The notes under the pieces were generated by a model. It was given only the letters and a program-made list of their open reading frames with translations. It did no database searches and had not been told where the DNA came from. Positions 8,789 to 17,731 of a stretch of 64,000 nt of DNA are shown piece by piece; position 1 is the stretch's first letter; each line of letters opens with the position of its first letter. Source of the stretch: UBA7359 sp963976795 (GTDB lineage: Bacteria > Pseudomonadota > Gammaproteobacteria > Eutrophobiales > Eutrophobiaceae). A program made the translations under genes and the position numbers. The stretch spans positions 57,100-121,099 of the forward strand of contig CAXBLT010000007.1 in the NCBI GenBank assembly GCA_963976795.1, read 5' to 3'.

Positions 8789-9958
8789 CTACTTTGGTTC
8801 ACAAAAATGATTAAGCATCTTTGACAGGATATTAATCATCGGTTCAATTCTATTAATCTGTAAATATTCATTCGGTTGATGTGCAACATCAATATCACCG
8901 GGGCCAAGAATAACTGTTTCCAGTCCCATGTCATTAAAAAATGGGCCTTCTGTACCAAATGCAACTGAGCTGGAATGCTGTTGTGTTAGCTTTTCACTCA
9001 TTTTAACGACCTCACTATCAATAGAAGTCTGCATTGGTGGCGTACCATTAAATAGGCTATTGAACTCAACTTTAAGTCCAGAACCAGCCAAGGCGTCATT
9101 GACGACACGGTGCAATTTTTCTTTTAAAGGCTCTAATTTCATACCGGGTAACATTCTGAGGTCCATTGATAGCTCACAATTCGCGCAAATACGATTGGCA
9201 CTATCACCTCCTTGAATACGTCCTAGATTTAAAGTCGGGACAGGTATCTTAAATTCTTCATTTTGAAACTCAGCTTGTAACTCATCGCGCCATTGTCTGA
9301 GTGCATTCAACACATCATTCATCCCTTCCAGTGCACTATTGCCCAAAGTAGGATCGCTAGAATGACCGGAACGTCCTTCGATATGAATTGTTTCTATAAT
9401 AATGCCTTTATGCATATGTCTCGGTACAAGCCCAGTAGGTTCACCGATGATGCAATAACGACCCAGTGATTTATTAGCTTGCTGTATCGCGCGCGCGCCT
9501 GACATCGTGCTCTCTTCATCTGCAGTGGCGATAACAGTGATCGGCTTACTAAATTTTACGTCCGAGAGTCTCTCAAGAGTTTCAAAAATGATAGGGAAGA
9601 AACTCTTCATGTCGGCCGTGCCGAGACCATAATAGTTCTCATTCATCTTTGTCAGCTTAAATGGGTCGGTATCCCATCCCTTGGCATCATAGGGAACAGT
9701 ATCCGTATGACCAGACAAAACCAGACCGCTGTTATCAGGCAGATCTTGGCTATCACCGCGGCGCGCGATGAGATTGCATTTTTCCGGATTATCACTGATC
9801 GGCATAATCTCACATGCAAAACCAAGCGCATCTAACCAATTGGCGAGAGCATCAATTACCTCGCGATTACTCTGGTCATGTTCGGGATTAATACAGCTTA
9901 CGGAAGGTAAACTTATCAATTCTGCAAAACAATCTTCAAATTCTGGTGTTTTTCTCAT
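8789..9958 (-). CDS. argE: Acetylornithine deacetylase
   Basis: A 389-residue M20-family deacetylase. It removes the acetyl group from N2-acetylornithine to give ornithine, the linear arginine route. Metal-site motifs are visible: SGHTDTVP, GLGTADMKSF, TADEESTMSG and the C-terminal histidine in HQPNEY. An ArgE family assignment rather than DapE is supported by overall similarity and by the neighbouring argA. The ATG at 9958 fits the family N-terminus; an upstream in-frame TTG at 9997 is less likely. Together argE and argA form a short arginine operon divergent from ilvD. Confidence 0.9.
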   Translation of the reverse strand: MRKTPEFEDCFAELISLPSVSCINPEHDQSNREVIDALANWLDALGFACEIMPISDNPEKCNLIARRGDSQDLPDNSGLVLSGHTDTVPYDAKGWDTDPFKLTKMNENYYGLGTADMKSFFPIIFETLERLSDVKFSKPITVIATADEESTMSGARAIQQANKSLGRYCIIGEPTGLVPRHMHKGIIIETIHIEGRSGHSSDPTLGNSALEGMNDVLNALRQWRDELQAEFQNEEFKIPVPTLNLGRIQGGDSANRICANCELSMDLRMLPGMKLEPLKEKLHRVVNDALAGSGLKVEFNSLFNGTPPMQTSIDSEVVKMSEKLTQQHSSSVAFGTEGPFFNDMGLETVILGPGDIDVAHQPNEYLQINRIEPMINILSKMLNHFCEPK

Positions 9959-10070
9959 GTTAATTGTCTTTATTGTTATTGTTTCTGCGCCTGACAAGCG
10001 GTCAGACCTAATGTATTCTAACGCACCTTTTTAAGTCATAGCGAACAGTAGAATCAGCATAGGTAATAAA

Positions 10071-11750
10071 ATGAGTAATAAATTAAATAAATACAGCTCT
10101 CGCATCACAGAACCGAAGTCTCAAGGCGCATCCCAAGCCATGCTTTATGGTACCGGTATGACCGATGCAGACATGAGCAAGGCTCAGGTGGGTATCTCCA
10201 GTATTTGGTATGAAGGAAATACCTGCAATATGCACCTGCTTGACCTTGCTGAAAAAGTAAAAGAAGGCGTCATTGCAGCTGGCCTCGTAGGCCTACGTTT
10301 TAATACAATTGGTGTTAGCGATGGTATTTCAATGGGCACAGACGGCATGAGTTACTCATTACAATCACGTGATTTGATTGCCGATTCGATCGAAACAGTC
10401 ATGTCAGCACAATGGTATGACGGCAACATCTCATTGCCTGGCTGCGACAAAAATATGCCCGGTTGCTTGATTGCCATGGGGCGCCTCAATAGACCCTCAC
10501 TTATGGTCTATGGCGGCACCATTAAGCCGGGCCACCGTAAAGAACAGACGCTTGATATCATCTCTGCCTTCCAAAGTTATGGTGAATTTATTACGGGTGG
10601 AATCGATGATGACACGCGTCAGGATATTGTCAAAAAATCATGCCCTGGCGCCGGAGCCTGTGGTGGAATGTACACTGCCAACACAATGGCATCGGCAATT
10701 GAAGCGATGGGCATGTCACTACCTTACAGTTCATCAACACCGGCCGTTGATCCTGGTAAATTAGAAGAATGCTTCAAAGCCGGTGAGGCAATAAAGAATC
10801 TATTAGAAAAAGATATCAAACCACGTGACATCATGACTCGCGAGGCATTTGAAAACGCAATGGTAGTGGTCACTGTATTGGGTGGTTCGACCAATGCCGT
10901 ATTGCATCTATTGGCAATGGCACGCGCTGTTGATGTCAAATTAACTATTGATGACTTTCAAGCCGTAAGCGATCGCACACCTTATCTTGCTGATCTAAAA
11001 CCCAGTGGTAAGTATGTAATGGAGGATCTGCATCTTATCGGTGGTACACCTGCCGTTATGAAGTTCTTACTTGAACATGGATTGATCAATGGCGATTGCC
11101 TGACTGTAACTGGAAGAACAATTAAAGAAAACCTGGCGGATCTACCTGGCTTTAAAGAAGGACAAGATATTATTGCGCCATTAGACAAACCATTAAAAGA
11201 AAGTGGTCATATACGGATATTAAAAGGTAATCTCGCACCAGAAGGTTCCGTTGCAAAAATCACAGGTAAAGAAGGTCTTGTATTTAAGGGCCCAGCAAAG
11301 GTTTATGATTCTGAAGAAGATATGCTCAAGGCTTTAGAAGAAGATAAAATTGAAAAAGGTGATGTCATTATTATTCGCTATGAAGGCCCCAAAGGAGGGC
11401 CAGGTATGCCGGAGATGTTAACACCTACCTCTGCTATCATGGGCGCAGGTCTGGGTAGTGATGTTGCAATGATCACTGATGGTCGTTTCTCTGGTGGTTC
11501 ACACGGTTTTATCATTGGTCATGTTGTCCCTGAGGCACAAGAAGGCGGACCAATTGCCTTGGTTGAAAATGGCGATATTATTACTATTGATGCAGAAAAA
11601 AATCAGATTGTATTTGATGTAAGCGATGATGAGATCGACAAAAGAAGATCACGCTGGACAATGCCTGCTTATAAAGCAAACCGAGGAACATTGCATAGAT
11701 ATATCAAAACAGTAAAGACCGCTTCTGAAGGTTGCGTCACTGATGAATAA
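10071..11750 (+). CDS. ilvD: Dihydroxy-acid dehydratase
   Basis: A 559-residue IlvD/Edd family enzyme. It dehydrates 2,3-dihydroxy-3-methylbutanoate and its homologue to the 2-oxo acids in valine, leucine and isoleucine synthesis. Iron-sulfur cysteines are seen in GCDKNMPGC and in the following KSCPGAGACGGMYTANTM segment. The C-terminal GPKGGPGMPEM and GRFSGGSHG motifs are present. Length is that of the short bacterial form. A purine stretch (AGGTAATAAA) precedes the ATG. The next gene starts 33 bases downstream on the same strand. Confidence 0.96.
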   Translation: MSNKLNKYSSRITEPKSQGASQAMLYGTGMTDADMSKAQVGISSIWYEGNTCNMHLLDLAEKVKEGVIAAGLVGLRFNTIGVSDGISMGTDGMSYSLQSRDLIADSIETVMSAQWYDGNISLPGCDKNMPGCLIAMGRLNRPSLMVYGGTIKPGHRKEQTLDIISAFQSYGEFITGGIDDDTRQDIVKKSCPGAGACGGMYTANTMASAIEAMGMSLPYSSSTPAVDPGKLEECFKAGEAIKNLLEKDIKPRDIMTREAFENAMVVVTVLGGSTNAVLHLLAMARAVDVKLTIDDFQAVSDRTPYLADLKPSGKYVMEDLHLIGGTPAVMKFLLEHGLINGDCLTVTGRTIKENLADLPGFKEGQDIIAPLDKPLKESGHIRILKGNLAPEGSVAKITGKEGLVFKGPAKVYDSEEDMLKALEEDKIEKGDVIIIRYEGPKGGPGMPEMLTPTSAIMGAGLGSDVAMITDGRFSGGSHGFIIGHVVPEAQEGGPIALVENGDIITIDAEKNQIVFDVSDDEIDKRRSRWTMPAYKANRGTLHRYIKTVKTASEGCVTDE

Positions 11751-11783
11751 AATCACCTAGAGGCTTTGTTGATAAACAATACA

Positions 11784-12209
11784 ATGTCAGACTCAGATAC
11801 TCCCAAGGTTGAAGTTCAAAAAAATAACCCACTGCATGGCGTTAAGCTTGAAGCATTGCTAACGGAGTTATTGGAACATTACTCTTGGGAAGACTTGGCT
11901 AATGCCATGAACCTCAATTGCTTCAAGAGTAATCCCAGCATCAAATCAAGCTTGAAGTTCCTGCGCAAGACTCCCTGGGCCAGAGAAAAAGTAGAAGGAT
12001 TTTATCTTTATAAGTTCAAACGACTGCCGAGACCTGATGACGAACAATACGCCATTCCTCCAAGGGATAGAACTATTCCCATGAATCAGAAACCGGGCTC
12101 ACCAGCGAAAATAATAACGAATAGGCCCGAACACCGAGACAATTCTGCATCAAAATCGAACTCACCAATTCCGGACAACGTCTGGGGAAATTGGAAAAAA
12201 GATTCTTGA
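11784..12209 (+). CDS. DUF2132/VF530-family small DNA-binding-type protein
   Basis: A 141-residue protein whose central part (about residues 13-85: NNPLHGVKLEALLTELLEHY, then CFKSNPSIKSSLKFLRKTPWAR) is the VF530/DUF2132 domain, a small helical fold proposed to bind nucleic acid. The C-terminal 55 residues are polar, rich in proline and basic residues, and probably disordered. ATG at 11784 was preferred over TTG at 11766. The role is unknown. It is probably cotranscribed with ilvD. Confidence 0.82.
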   Translation: MSDSDTPKVEVQKNNPLHGVKLEALLTELLEHYSWEDLANAMNLNCFKSNPSIKSSLKFLRKTPWAREKVEGFYLYKFKRLPRPDDEQYAIPPRDRTIPMNQKPGSPAKIITNRPEHRDNSASKSNSPIPDNVWGNWKKDS

Positions 12210-12457
12210 TGACATACCTGCACTTCACAACTGTTTATTTACGTTCTTGATTAACCCTGCCCTCCTTGGGTATTGCAACTTCGCTTATTTATTTTCCATA
12301 CAGTTGTTACGCTAAGCCTGCTACATCTGTCTTCATACGCAAAGAAGGTGTCAAGAAACATCGTTTGAAAATACCAAGATTATATTTTTCAGGTTCAGTA
12401 ATAAGCGAGCGCTTTTACTTTTGTACCAAACGAATTATTACATCCCTGAATTGTTGC

Positions 12458-13066
12458 TTAACTCATCGAACTACGATATTTCTTGTAATACTTGATAACT
12501 TTATTGACGTAGTTGCGAGTTTCTTTATACGGAGGGATCTTATTGCCATATCTTTTCACAGTACCTTCTCCCGCATTATAGGCTGCCAATGCCAGAGACA
12601 AATCGTTTTTGAACAGCTTTAGTAAATAACGAAGATAACGTGAACCGCCATAGATGTTTTGTTTTGGGTCACGCCGATTACTCACACCATACTGCTTTGC
12701 AGTCTCCGGCATTAACTGCATCAAGCCTACTGCACCGGCGCGCGAGATCGCATTTGGGTTATAAGACGATTCAGCGGTGATGACAGCATGCACTAAGGTG
12801 TGTGGTAGTTTGTATATCTTCGCGACACTCCTTATCGTCGGATCAAACTTTTTCTGATTTTTTACCCAATTAAAACTTTTGGGTACTTTTGCTTCTTCCC
12901 ATCCTTTCCAGGTTTTAACCAGACGCTTATATCCAGAATGTGTCGGTTTATCAGTCAGAATGACGCGACCATGCTTATCAACATATTTATAGATATCGGC
13001 TTGGCTCGGCATCGAAATAAGCGAGAAGATAAAAATAAAGACTAATGTCATTTTATTATCAAGCAT
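12458..13066 (-). CDS. Exported lytic transglycosylase with N-terminal DUF4124 segment
   Basis: A 202-residue protein with a signal peptide (residues 1-23, ending MPSQA), then a DUF4124-like stretch (DIYKYVDKHGRVILTDKP) and an SLT-type transglycosylase domain from about residue 75. The catalytic glutamate is in VITAESSYNPNAISRAGAVG, followed by LMQLMPETAKQYGV and ALAAYNAGEGTVKRYG, the standard Slt motifs. It should cleave the MurNAc-GlcNAc bond in the periplasm. The substrate range cannot be read from sequence. It lies just downstream of pgpA on the same strand, 46 bases apart. Confidence 0.92.
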   Translation of the reverse strand: MLDNKMTLVFIFIFSLISMPSQADIYKYVDKHGRVILTDKPTHSGYKRLVKTWKGWEEAKVPKSFNWVKNQKKFDPTIRSVAKIYKLPHTLVHAVITAESSYNPNAISRAGAVGLMQLMPETAKQYGVSNRRDPKQNIYGGSRYLRYLLKLFKNDLSLALAAYNAGEGTVKRYGNKIPPYKETRNYVNKVIKYYKKYRSSMS

Positions 13067-13112
13067 GGAATCTCAAGTTATTTAAAGTATTTTTGAGCTA
13101 ATTTTCTTAACT

Positions 13113-13601
13113 TTATAACAAATATAGAATTATTTGAATAATTATCAGTGCAAAAATGCCTGCAATGACATCATCCAGCATGATACCAAAGCCACCATGC
13201 ACCTTTTTATCTGCTATCGATATGGGCCAAGGCTTAAGAATATCGAATAACCTGAATAAGACAAATCCGACTAATATCCATAGCCAGCTCTTTGGCACCA
13301 TCAACATAGTGATAAAATAGCCCACGATCTCATCCCAGACTATGCCCGGATGATCATGGACATTTAGCGCTTTTGCCGTGTAATCACATAAAAAGACACC
13401 CATGATAAACGCGATAGTAACAATGCCAAGATAAAGCTTCCAATCCAATGAAGGTAATAGAATAAACAGCACTACACCAATTAGTGTCCCCATAGTACCG
13501 GGCATTTTTGGTGCAAGCCCACTGCCAAACCCGAGAGACAAACAATGTGCCGGATTTAAAAGTAGTTTTGCTGGAACTTGTGTTTTGGAGTGCTTGTCCA
13601 T
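13113..13601 (-). CDS. pgpA: Phosphatidylglycerophosphatase A
   Basis: A 162-residue inner-membrane protein of the PgpA family. It dephosphorylates phosphatidylglycerol phosphate to phosphatidylglycerol. Family signatures include GFGSGLAPKMPGTMGT near residue 22, HPGIVWDEIVGYFI near residue 82, FDILKPWPI and a late GIMLDDVIAG. About four membrane segments are visible. It is divergent from the frameshifted periplasmic gene at 13653. Confidence 0.94.
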   Translation of the reverse strand: MDKHSKTQVPAKLLLNPAHCLSLGFGSGLAPKMPGTMGTLIGVVLFILLPSLDWKLYLGIVTIAFIMGVFLCDYTAKALNVHDHPGIVWDEIVGYFITMLMVPKSWLWILVGFVLFRLFDILKPWPISIADKKVHGGFGIMLDDVIAGIFALIIIQIILYLL

Positions 13602-13652
13602 AGATTGATTCGTGATGCAATACTAAATAGATACAATTAAAATGGTTATGAT

Positions 13653-14028
13653 ATGCGTAATGTACTTTTAAGTCTGCTACTTCTCTCATCATCAGTCACC
13701 AGTCTTGCTGGAGAAGCTGATGTATTATCAGCCAAGATTGAGGATATAGGTGGCGGCAATTATCGTTTTGATGTCACTATACAACACGCTGATGAAGGCT
13801 GGGAACATTTTGCTAAAGCTTGGGTAGTGCTTGCTCCTGATGGTAAAACGTCGGGTTCCCGAGTTTAAAGACACCCGCACACATAAGCCGTTTACTCGAT
13901 CATCAACCATTGCTATACCAGAAAGTATTAATAAAGCGATCATTCGAGCCTATGATCAGGTTCATGAGTTTGGCGGTAAAGAATTAACAATTGAAATTAA
14001 CAAGGAAAAACAAAATGACATTGACTAG
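13653..14028 (+). pseudogene. Frameshifted exported protein gene
   Basis: The first frame (13653-13868) encodes a signal peptide (MRNVLLSLLLLSSSVTSLAG) and GNYRFDVTIQHADEGWEHFA, then stops after DGKTSGSRV. A different frame (about 13867-14028) continues with HKPFTRSSTIAIPESINKAI and a VHEFGGKELTIEI end. Joined, they look like one small periplasmic protein of a conserved family whose members carry an HADEGW segment, a PFTRS segment and a VHGYGG-like end (my recollection of the family). The second part must be read one base later, so the gene has an indel near 13830-13870, or there is a sequencing error. The tail overlaps the methyltransferase start by 14 bases. Confidence 0.62.
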
Positions 14029-14824
14029 ATCCCTGATTATTGCATACGCATTATTTTCATTAATCACATTCAATGCACATGCTGAGGATCACCAACTTGA
14101 TGCCGCAGTCAATGGTGCTAATAGAAGTGTTGAAAACAAGGCGCGTGATATCTACCGCCACCCAAAAGAGACATTACAGTTCTTTCAGATCAAACCCACA
14201 ATGAAAGTATTAGAGATATTGCCTGGTGGTGGTTGGTACACTGAAATACTTGCGCCTTATCTAGCTGACAAGGGTCAGCTAACTGTTGCAAGTTTTGGTG
14301 CAAACAATCCAACAAAATACCTCGCCAATATACATAATAGATTCATAAAGAAGATAGAAGCTAACCCTGATGTCTACGGTAAAGTTAATGTTGTGGTGAT
14401 GCAGGAAGACACTTATCTGCAATCTATACCCGACGCATCATTAGATATGGTAGTTACCTTTCGTAATTCACATAACTGGATCCGTTATGGCGGTATAGAA
14501 GATATTTTTGCCGCCTTTAACCGAGTGTTAAAACCAGGTGCTATTTTAGGTGTAGTACAACATCGTGCTACCAAAGATAGTGACGCAAAAGTATCAGCTG
14601 AAAAGGGCTATGTCCCTGAGTTGTATCTAATTCGACTGGTAGAAGATAAAGGCTTTGAATTAATGGGTGCTTCTGAAATCAATGCTAATCCCAAAGACAC
14701 CAGAGATTATTCTGAAGGTGTTTGGACGCTACCACCAAGTTATCGTTTGAAGGATGTCAACAAAGATAAATATACTGCAATAGGCGAAAGCGATCGCATG
14801 ACCTTACGTTTTGTTAAAAAGTGA
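14015..14824 (+). CDS. Exported class I SAM-methyltransferase-like protein
   Basis: A 269-residue protein with a signal peptide (MTLTRSLIIAYALFSLITFN, cleaved after HA) and a Rossmann methyltransferase domain: motif I LEILPGGGWYTEILAPYLA, and VVTFRNSHNWI near the centre. It resembles COG4798 'predicted methyltransferase' proteins, which are often exported, although the cofactor SAM is cytoplasmic, so the real activity is unclear. ATG 14015 has AAGGAAA upstream; an in-frame TTG at 13991 is less likely. It overlaps the next gene by four bases. Confidence 0.82.
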   Translation: MTLTRSLIIAYALFSLITFNAHAEDHQLDAAVNGANRSVENKARDIYRHPKETLQFFQIKPTMKVLEILPGGGWYTEILAPYLADKGQLTVASFGANNPTKYLANIHNRFIKKIEANPDVYGKVNVVVMQEDTYLQSIPDASLDMVVTFRNSHNWIRYGGIEDIFAAFNRVLKPGAILGVVQHRATKDSDAKVSAEKGYVPELYLIRLVEDKGFELMGASEINANPKDTRDYSEGVWTLPPSYRLKDVNKDKYTAIGESDRMTLRFVKK

Positions 14825-15210
14825 ATGAAATAAACATCACAGCCAAGTTGTTTTTATTACTCGGCTCGGCGAATGCCGCGTTATCCGTAATGCTCGGCGC
14901 CTTTGGTGCGCATGCATTAAAGGCACGGCTCGATGCAAGCTTGCTGAAGGCCTTTCACACAGGTGTGGAATACCATTTCTATCACGCCCTCGGCCTGATA
15001 CTCGTCGGTATTATTGCAATGAACTTACCTGCAAATATCTGGCTCAAAAGCTCAGGCTGGTCGATGTTTGTTGGAATTGTTCTTTTTTGTGGTAGCCTCT
15101 ACCTATTGAGTATTTTTAACCTGAGTTGGCCAGGTATGGTGACACCGATAGGTGGACTATTATTTATCATTGCCTGGTTTAGTTTATGTGTCGCCATTAT
15201 TAAACAATAA
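14821..15210 (+). CDS. DUF423 family inner-membrane protein
   Basis: A 129-residue protein with four predicted membrane helices and the family motif LGAFGAHALKARLD followed by YHFYHALGLILVG. The function is unknown. It starts with GTG overlapping the upstream TGA (GTGA), which points to translational coupling with the methyltransferase gene. The nearby ATG at 14825 is out of frame. Confidence 0.87.
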   Translation: MNEINITAKLFLLLGSANAALSVMLGAFGAHALKARLDASLLKAFHTGVEYHFYHALGLILVGIIAMNLPANIWLKSSGWSMFVGIVLFCGSLYLLSIFNLSWPGMVTPIGGLLFIIAWFSLCVAIIKQ

Positions 15211-15225
15211 TTAATGAGAGAAACC

Positions 15226-15579
15226 ATGAGACCGTTATATTTTATATTTGTATTATCACTATGTTCATCCACATCCTATGCAGACGAGACTAAAACACAA
15301 ATTAATAAGGCTTGTTTACGCCACGCTGTATCATTAGTGGCACAATTGAAAGCTGATGTTGTAAACAACCTTACTCAAGCCCAATCAGACCAAGCTCTCA
15401 AAATCGCTACTGATTCTTGCCAGGCTTATTTTAATAAAGAATTTTCTGGCACAGCTGTAGCCACAGTTGCATCAACTGAAGAATCCAAAAAAAGTTATAC
15501 CGACTCCTTTACAGAAAAATTTCTGAATAGTGACGCTAAAAAGAAGGATGGTAATAAACGTTTAATGAAAAAACGTTAG
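15226..15579 (+). CDS. Small exported protein, unknown function
   Basis: A 117-residue protein with a signal peptide (MRPLYFIFVLSLCSSTSYA), two cysteines in the mature part (NKACLRHAVS and TDSCQAYF) that could form a disulfide, and a strongly basic C-terminus (KKKDGNKRLMKKR). No family recognised. ATG 15226 was chosen because GAGAG lies seven bases before it; an in-frame ATG at 15214 is possible. It is the last gene of the small operon starting near 13653. Confidence 0.68.
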   Translation: MRPLYFIFVLSLCSSTSYADETKTQINKACLRHAVSLVAQLKADVVNNLTQAQSDQALKIATDSCQAYFNKEFSGTAVATVASTEESKKSYTDSFTEKFLNSDAKKKDGNKRLMKKR

Positions 15580-15685
15580 TTTTACCTGGTTTATTTTTAG
15601 CCCGAGATCTCGACTCTCTCAGGCAGGCCATAAGCAAAAGACAAGTGTTGTCTCTCGTTAAGACCAACTCCATAGCATTAACTTC

Positions 15686-16027
15686 TTATTGATAATTTAA
15701 CAGAAAATATGCACTGAAGATCAATGCTGCCCAAACAACGATGACTATCACTATTCCGAGTAGCTTAAATCTGAAATCATTGTCTCGTTCAATGTTACCT
15801 GAGGTAGCTTCCGCTTTCACATCATCGGGAATCAACCTCATCACAACTCCGTAGGCTATCGGGATTAATATAATTTCATCGAGTAGGCCAATGACAGGAA
15901 TAAAGTCGGGGATGATATCTATTGGGCTAATGATGTAGGCCAACGTCAGGATGACAATTGCCTTTGCATACCAAGGCGTACGTTTATCACGCATCGCTGA
16001 TATCAAAAGCATTATTTTTTCAGTCAC
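15686..16027 (-). CDS. YkvA/DUF1232 family membrane protein
   Basis: A 113-residue protein containing the DUF1232 signature (TPWYAKAIVILTLAYIISPID followed by IIPDFIPVIGLLDE) and a C-terminal membrane helix (about residues 88-110). The function is unknown. Its GTG start overlaps the batD stop by four bases (GTGA), placing it as the last gene of the Bat operon. Confidence 0.86.
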   Translation of the reverse strand: MTEKIMLLISAMRDKRTPWYAKAIVILTLAYIISPIDIIPDFIPVIGLLDEIILIPIAYGVVMRLIPDDVKAEATSGNIERDNDFRFKLLGIVIVIVVWAALIFSAYFLLNYQ

Positions 16028-17724
16028 GTTTTATATAAAGGCTCCAAGTTTCCCTTCACAACTGTTGATTGTTTTTTATCAAAAGACTGTGATTCAAAAC
16101 CTTTTGAGAAGCTTGCACCGTCCCACTTCGATGTTGAACTTCCATAGAGACAACGACCAAGTTCATCCAGTTTTATTTTAAAATCTTCATCACTATATTC
16201 CTTTAGCGCATTGAGATTATTTATATTTTTGTCGGACCAGTGATTCTTGGCCCAATCGAGCAAGGCTTGTTGAGTCAGTTTTGGATCATTGTTTTTACAG
16301 GCTTGCTGTACTGCCTTCAGGTATTTACGGTTTGAGGTCTTTGCTTCTTCTCTGGTATCAGTGGCAGAACCACTACGCTTACTCCTCCAGAAAAGTATCA
16401 ATGTTAATAGCCATAGCACAAGCAAGCACAGACTCACCCATTTCCAAATAGGTTCTTCTTTAGTCAAGCTTATTGGTGCTAAATTATTTTGTTCATTATT
16501 CTCTGACTCGGTTGCTATTAATTGTTCTGTTGTCTGCTGTTTAATATCACTATTTACAGGTGCAGGAACGACACTACCTTCGATTTGAATGTGTCGTTCA
16601 GGTAATTCTGCAACTTCCATTGTGTCGGTATCAGTATTCCACCAAGGGATATTGATCGCGGGCAAAGTGTAGCCACCACCTTCAGTTGGTATGATCGCCA
16701 TCTTGTCGCGCCGCACACCAACATATCCATTCGCATTATTAGACTCGTCAAACTCTGGCTGATCAGGATACTGTTTTAATGTCTCTGGCAAATGACTCTT
16801 TATCTCAGGTAGATGACTCGCCGCCAGACCATTTGCTTTTAGCGTTAAGGTGCGCGTTGTCGCTTCACCTTGTTTCAATTTTGAAGGATCGACTGACCAT
16901 TGCTCCTGAATGGATAATTGATTAGCGGGCAACCACGTATCACCGGTAAAAGAATCCGGAATAGGTTTTACATCAATCTCTATCGGCTTGGAACGTTTTA
17001 CAATAGACGTGGGTTGTTGGTTAAATCTATCGAAGCTAAAGAAGCCGCCAGCACCACCCGTTTGCCCCTGAAAGACGATAGGTTGAATCGTCATCGGCCC
17101 GCTACTTTGAGGGAAGATAACGTATTGACGCTCGATAACTACATAACGTTTACCATTACGTTGTGTTTCAAAACTACTATCTTCTCCAAGTTTGGAGATT
17201 ACTGCCTGTCCGCCTGTCACCGCTGGTTCAGAAAGGGCAGCATTGTTAGTTACTATCGCGCGATACAACCTAACCGTATAAATAAGCTGTGCCTGTACAT
17301 AGGGAGACTGGGTGTTTACTTCAACATCGACAAAAATATTGTCCGTTGTACTTCCCTGGCTTATTGGTGAGCCAGCAACGACATTGATCGAAAGTGGTCT
17401 GGTCAACTCTTTATCAAACCGAATGGCAGGAATACTCAAGGTTCCTGTTTTATTCGCGATAAGTGTGACTATCCACATCTGTGAATAAGTGCTTTTACCG
17501 TTGATCCACATCTCTTTATTCTGCTGCCTTGAATTTAATATTGTGAAAAATCTTTCCAATGAACTAAAGTCAGGCTCAGCATTAATCTTTTCGTCACTTT
17601 CAAAAATAACATGAAATGATTCATCAACCACAACAGGGTCTCGATCAACTTTAACCGTGATTTCTGCCAGCACTAGTTGGCTAAATAACAATAATGATAA
17701 TGTAATTAATTGTTTGTAATTCAT
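16024..17724 (-). CDS. batD: BatD (oxygen-tolerance) membrane protein
   Basis: A 566-residue protein with a signal peptide (MNYKQLITLSLLLFSQLVLA), an extended beta-rich periplasmic region (residues about 21-410, including the YTVRLYRAI segment typical of BatD) and one membrane helix near residues 425-445, followed by a cytoplasmic helical tail of about 115 residues. BatD belongs to the Bacteroides aerotolerance (Bat) system; its molecular activity is not established. It lies seven bases after the batB/C fusion gene. Confidence 0.88.
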   Translation of the reverse strand: MNYKQLITLSLLLFSQLVLAEITVKVDRDPVVVDESFHVIFESDEKINAEPDFSSLERFFTILNSRQQNKEMWINGKSTYSQMWIVTLIANKTGTLSIPAIRFDKELTRPLSINVVAGSPISQGSTTDNIFVDVEVNTQSPYVQAQLIYTVRLYRAIVTNNAALSEPAVTGGQAVISKLGEDSSFETQRNGKRYVVIERQYVIFPQSSGPMTIQPIVFQGQTGGAGGFFSFDRFNQQPTSIVKRSKPIEIDVKPIPDSFTGDTWLPANQLSIQEQWSVDPSKLKQGEATTRTLTLKANGLAASHLPEIKSHLPETLKQYPDQPEFDESNNANGYVGVRRDKMAIIPTEGGGYTLPAINIPWWNTDTDTMEVAELPERHIQIEGSVVPAPVNSDIKQQTTEQLIATESENNEQNNLAPISLTKEEPIWKWVSLCLLVLWLLTLILFWRSKRSGSATDTREEAKTSNRKYLKAVQQACKNNDPKLTQQALLDWAKNHWSDKNINNLNALKEYSDEDFKIKLDELGRCLYGSSTSKWDGASFSKGFESQSFDKKQSTVVKGNLEPLYKT

Positions 17725-17731
17725 CTTCTAA

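Noticed and set aside
12266..12622. Open frame of 118 residues on the + strand
   Set aside because: It lies antisense over the 3' end of the well-supported lytic transglycosylase gene, has no ribosome site and no recognisable family.
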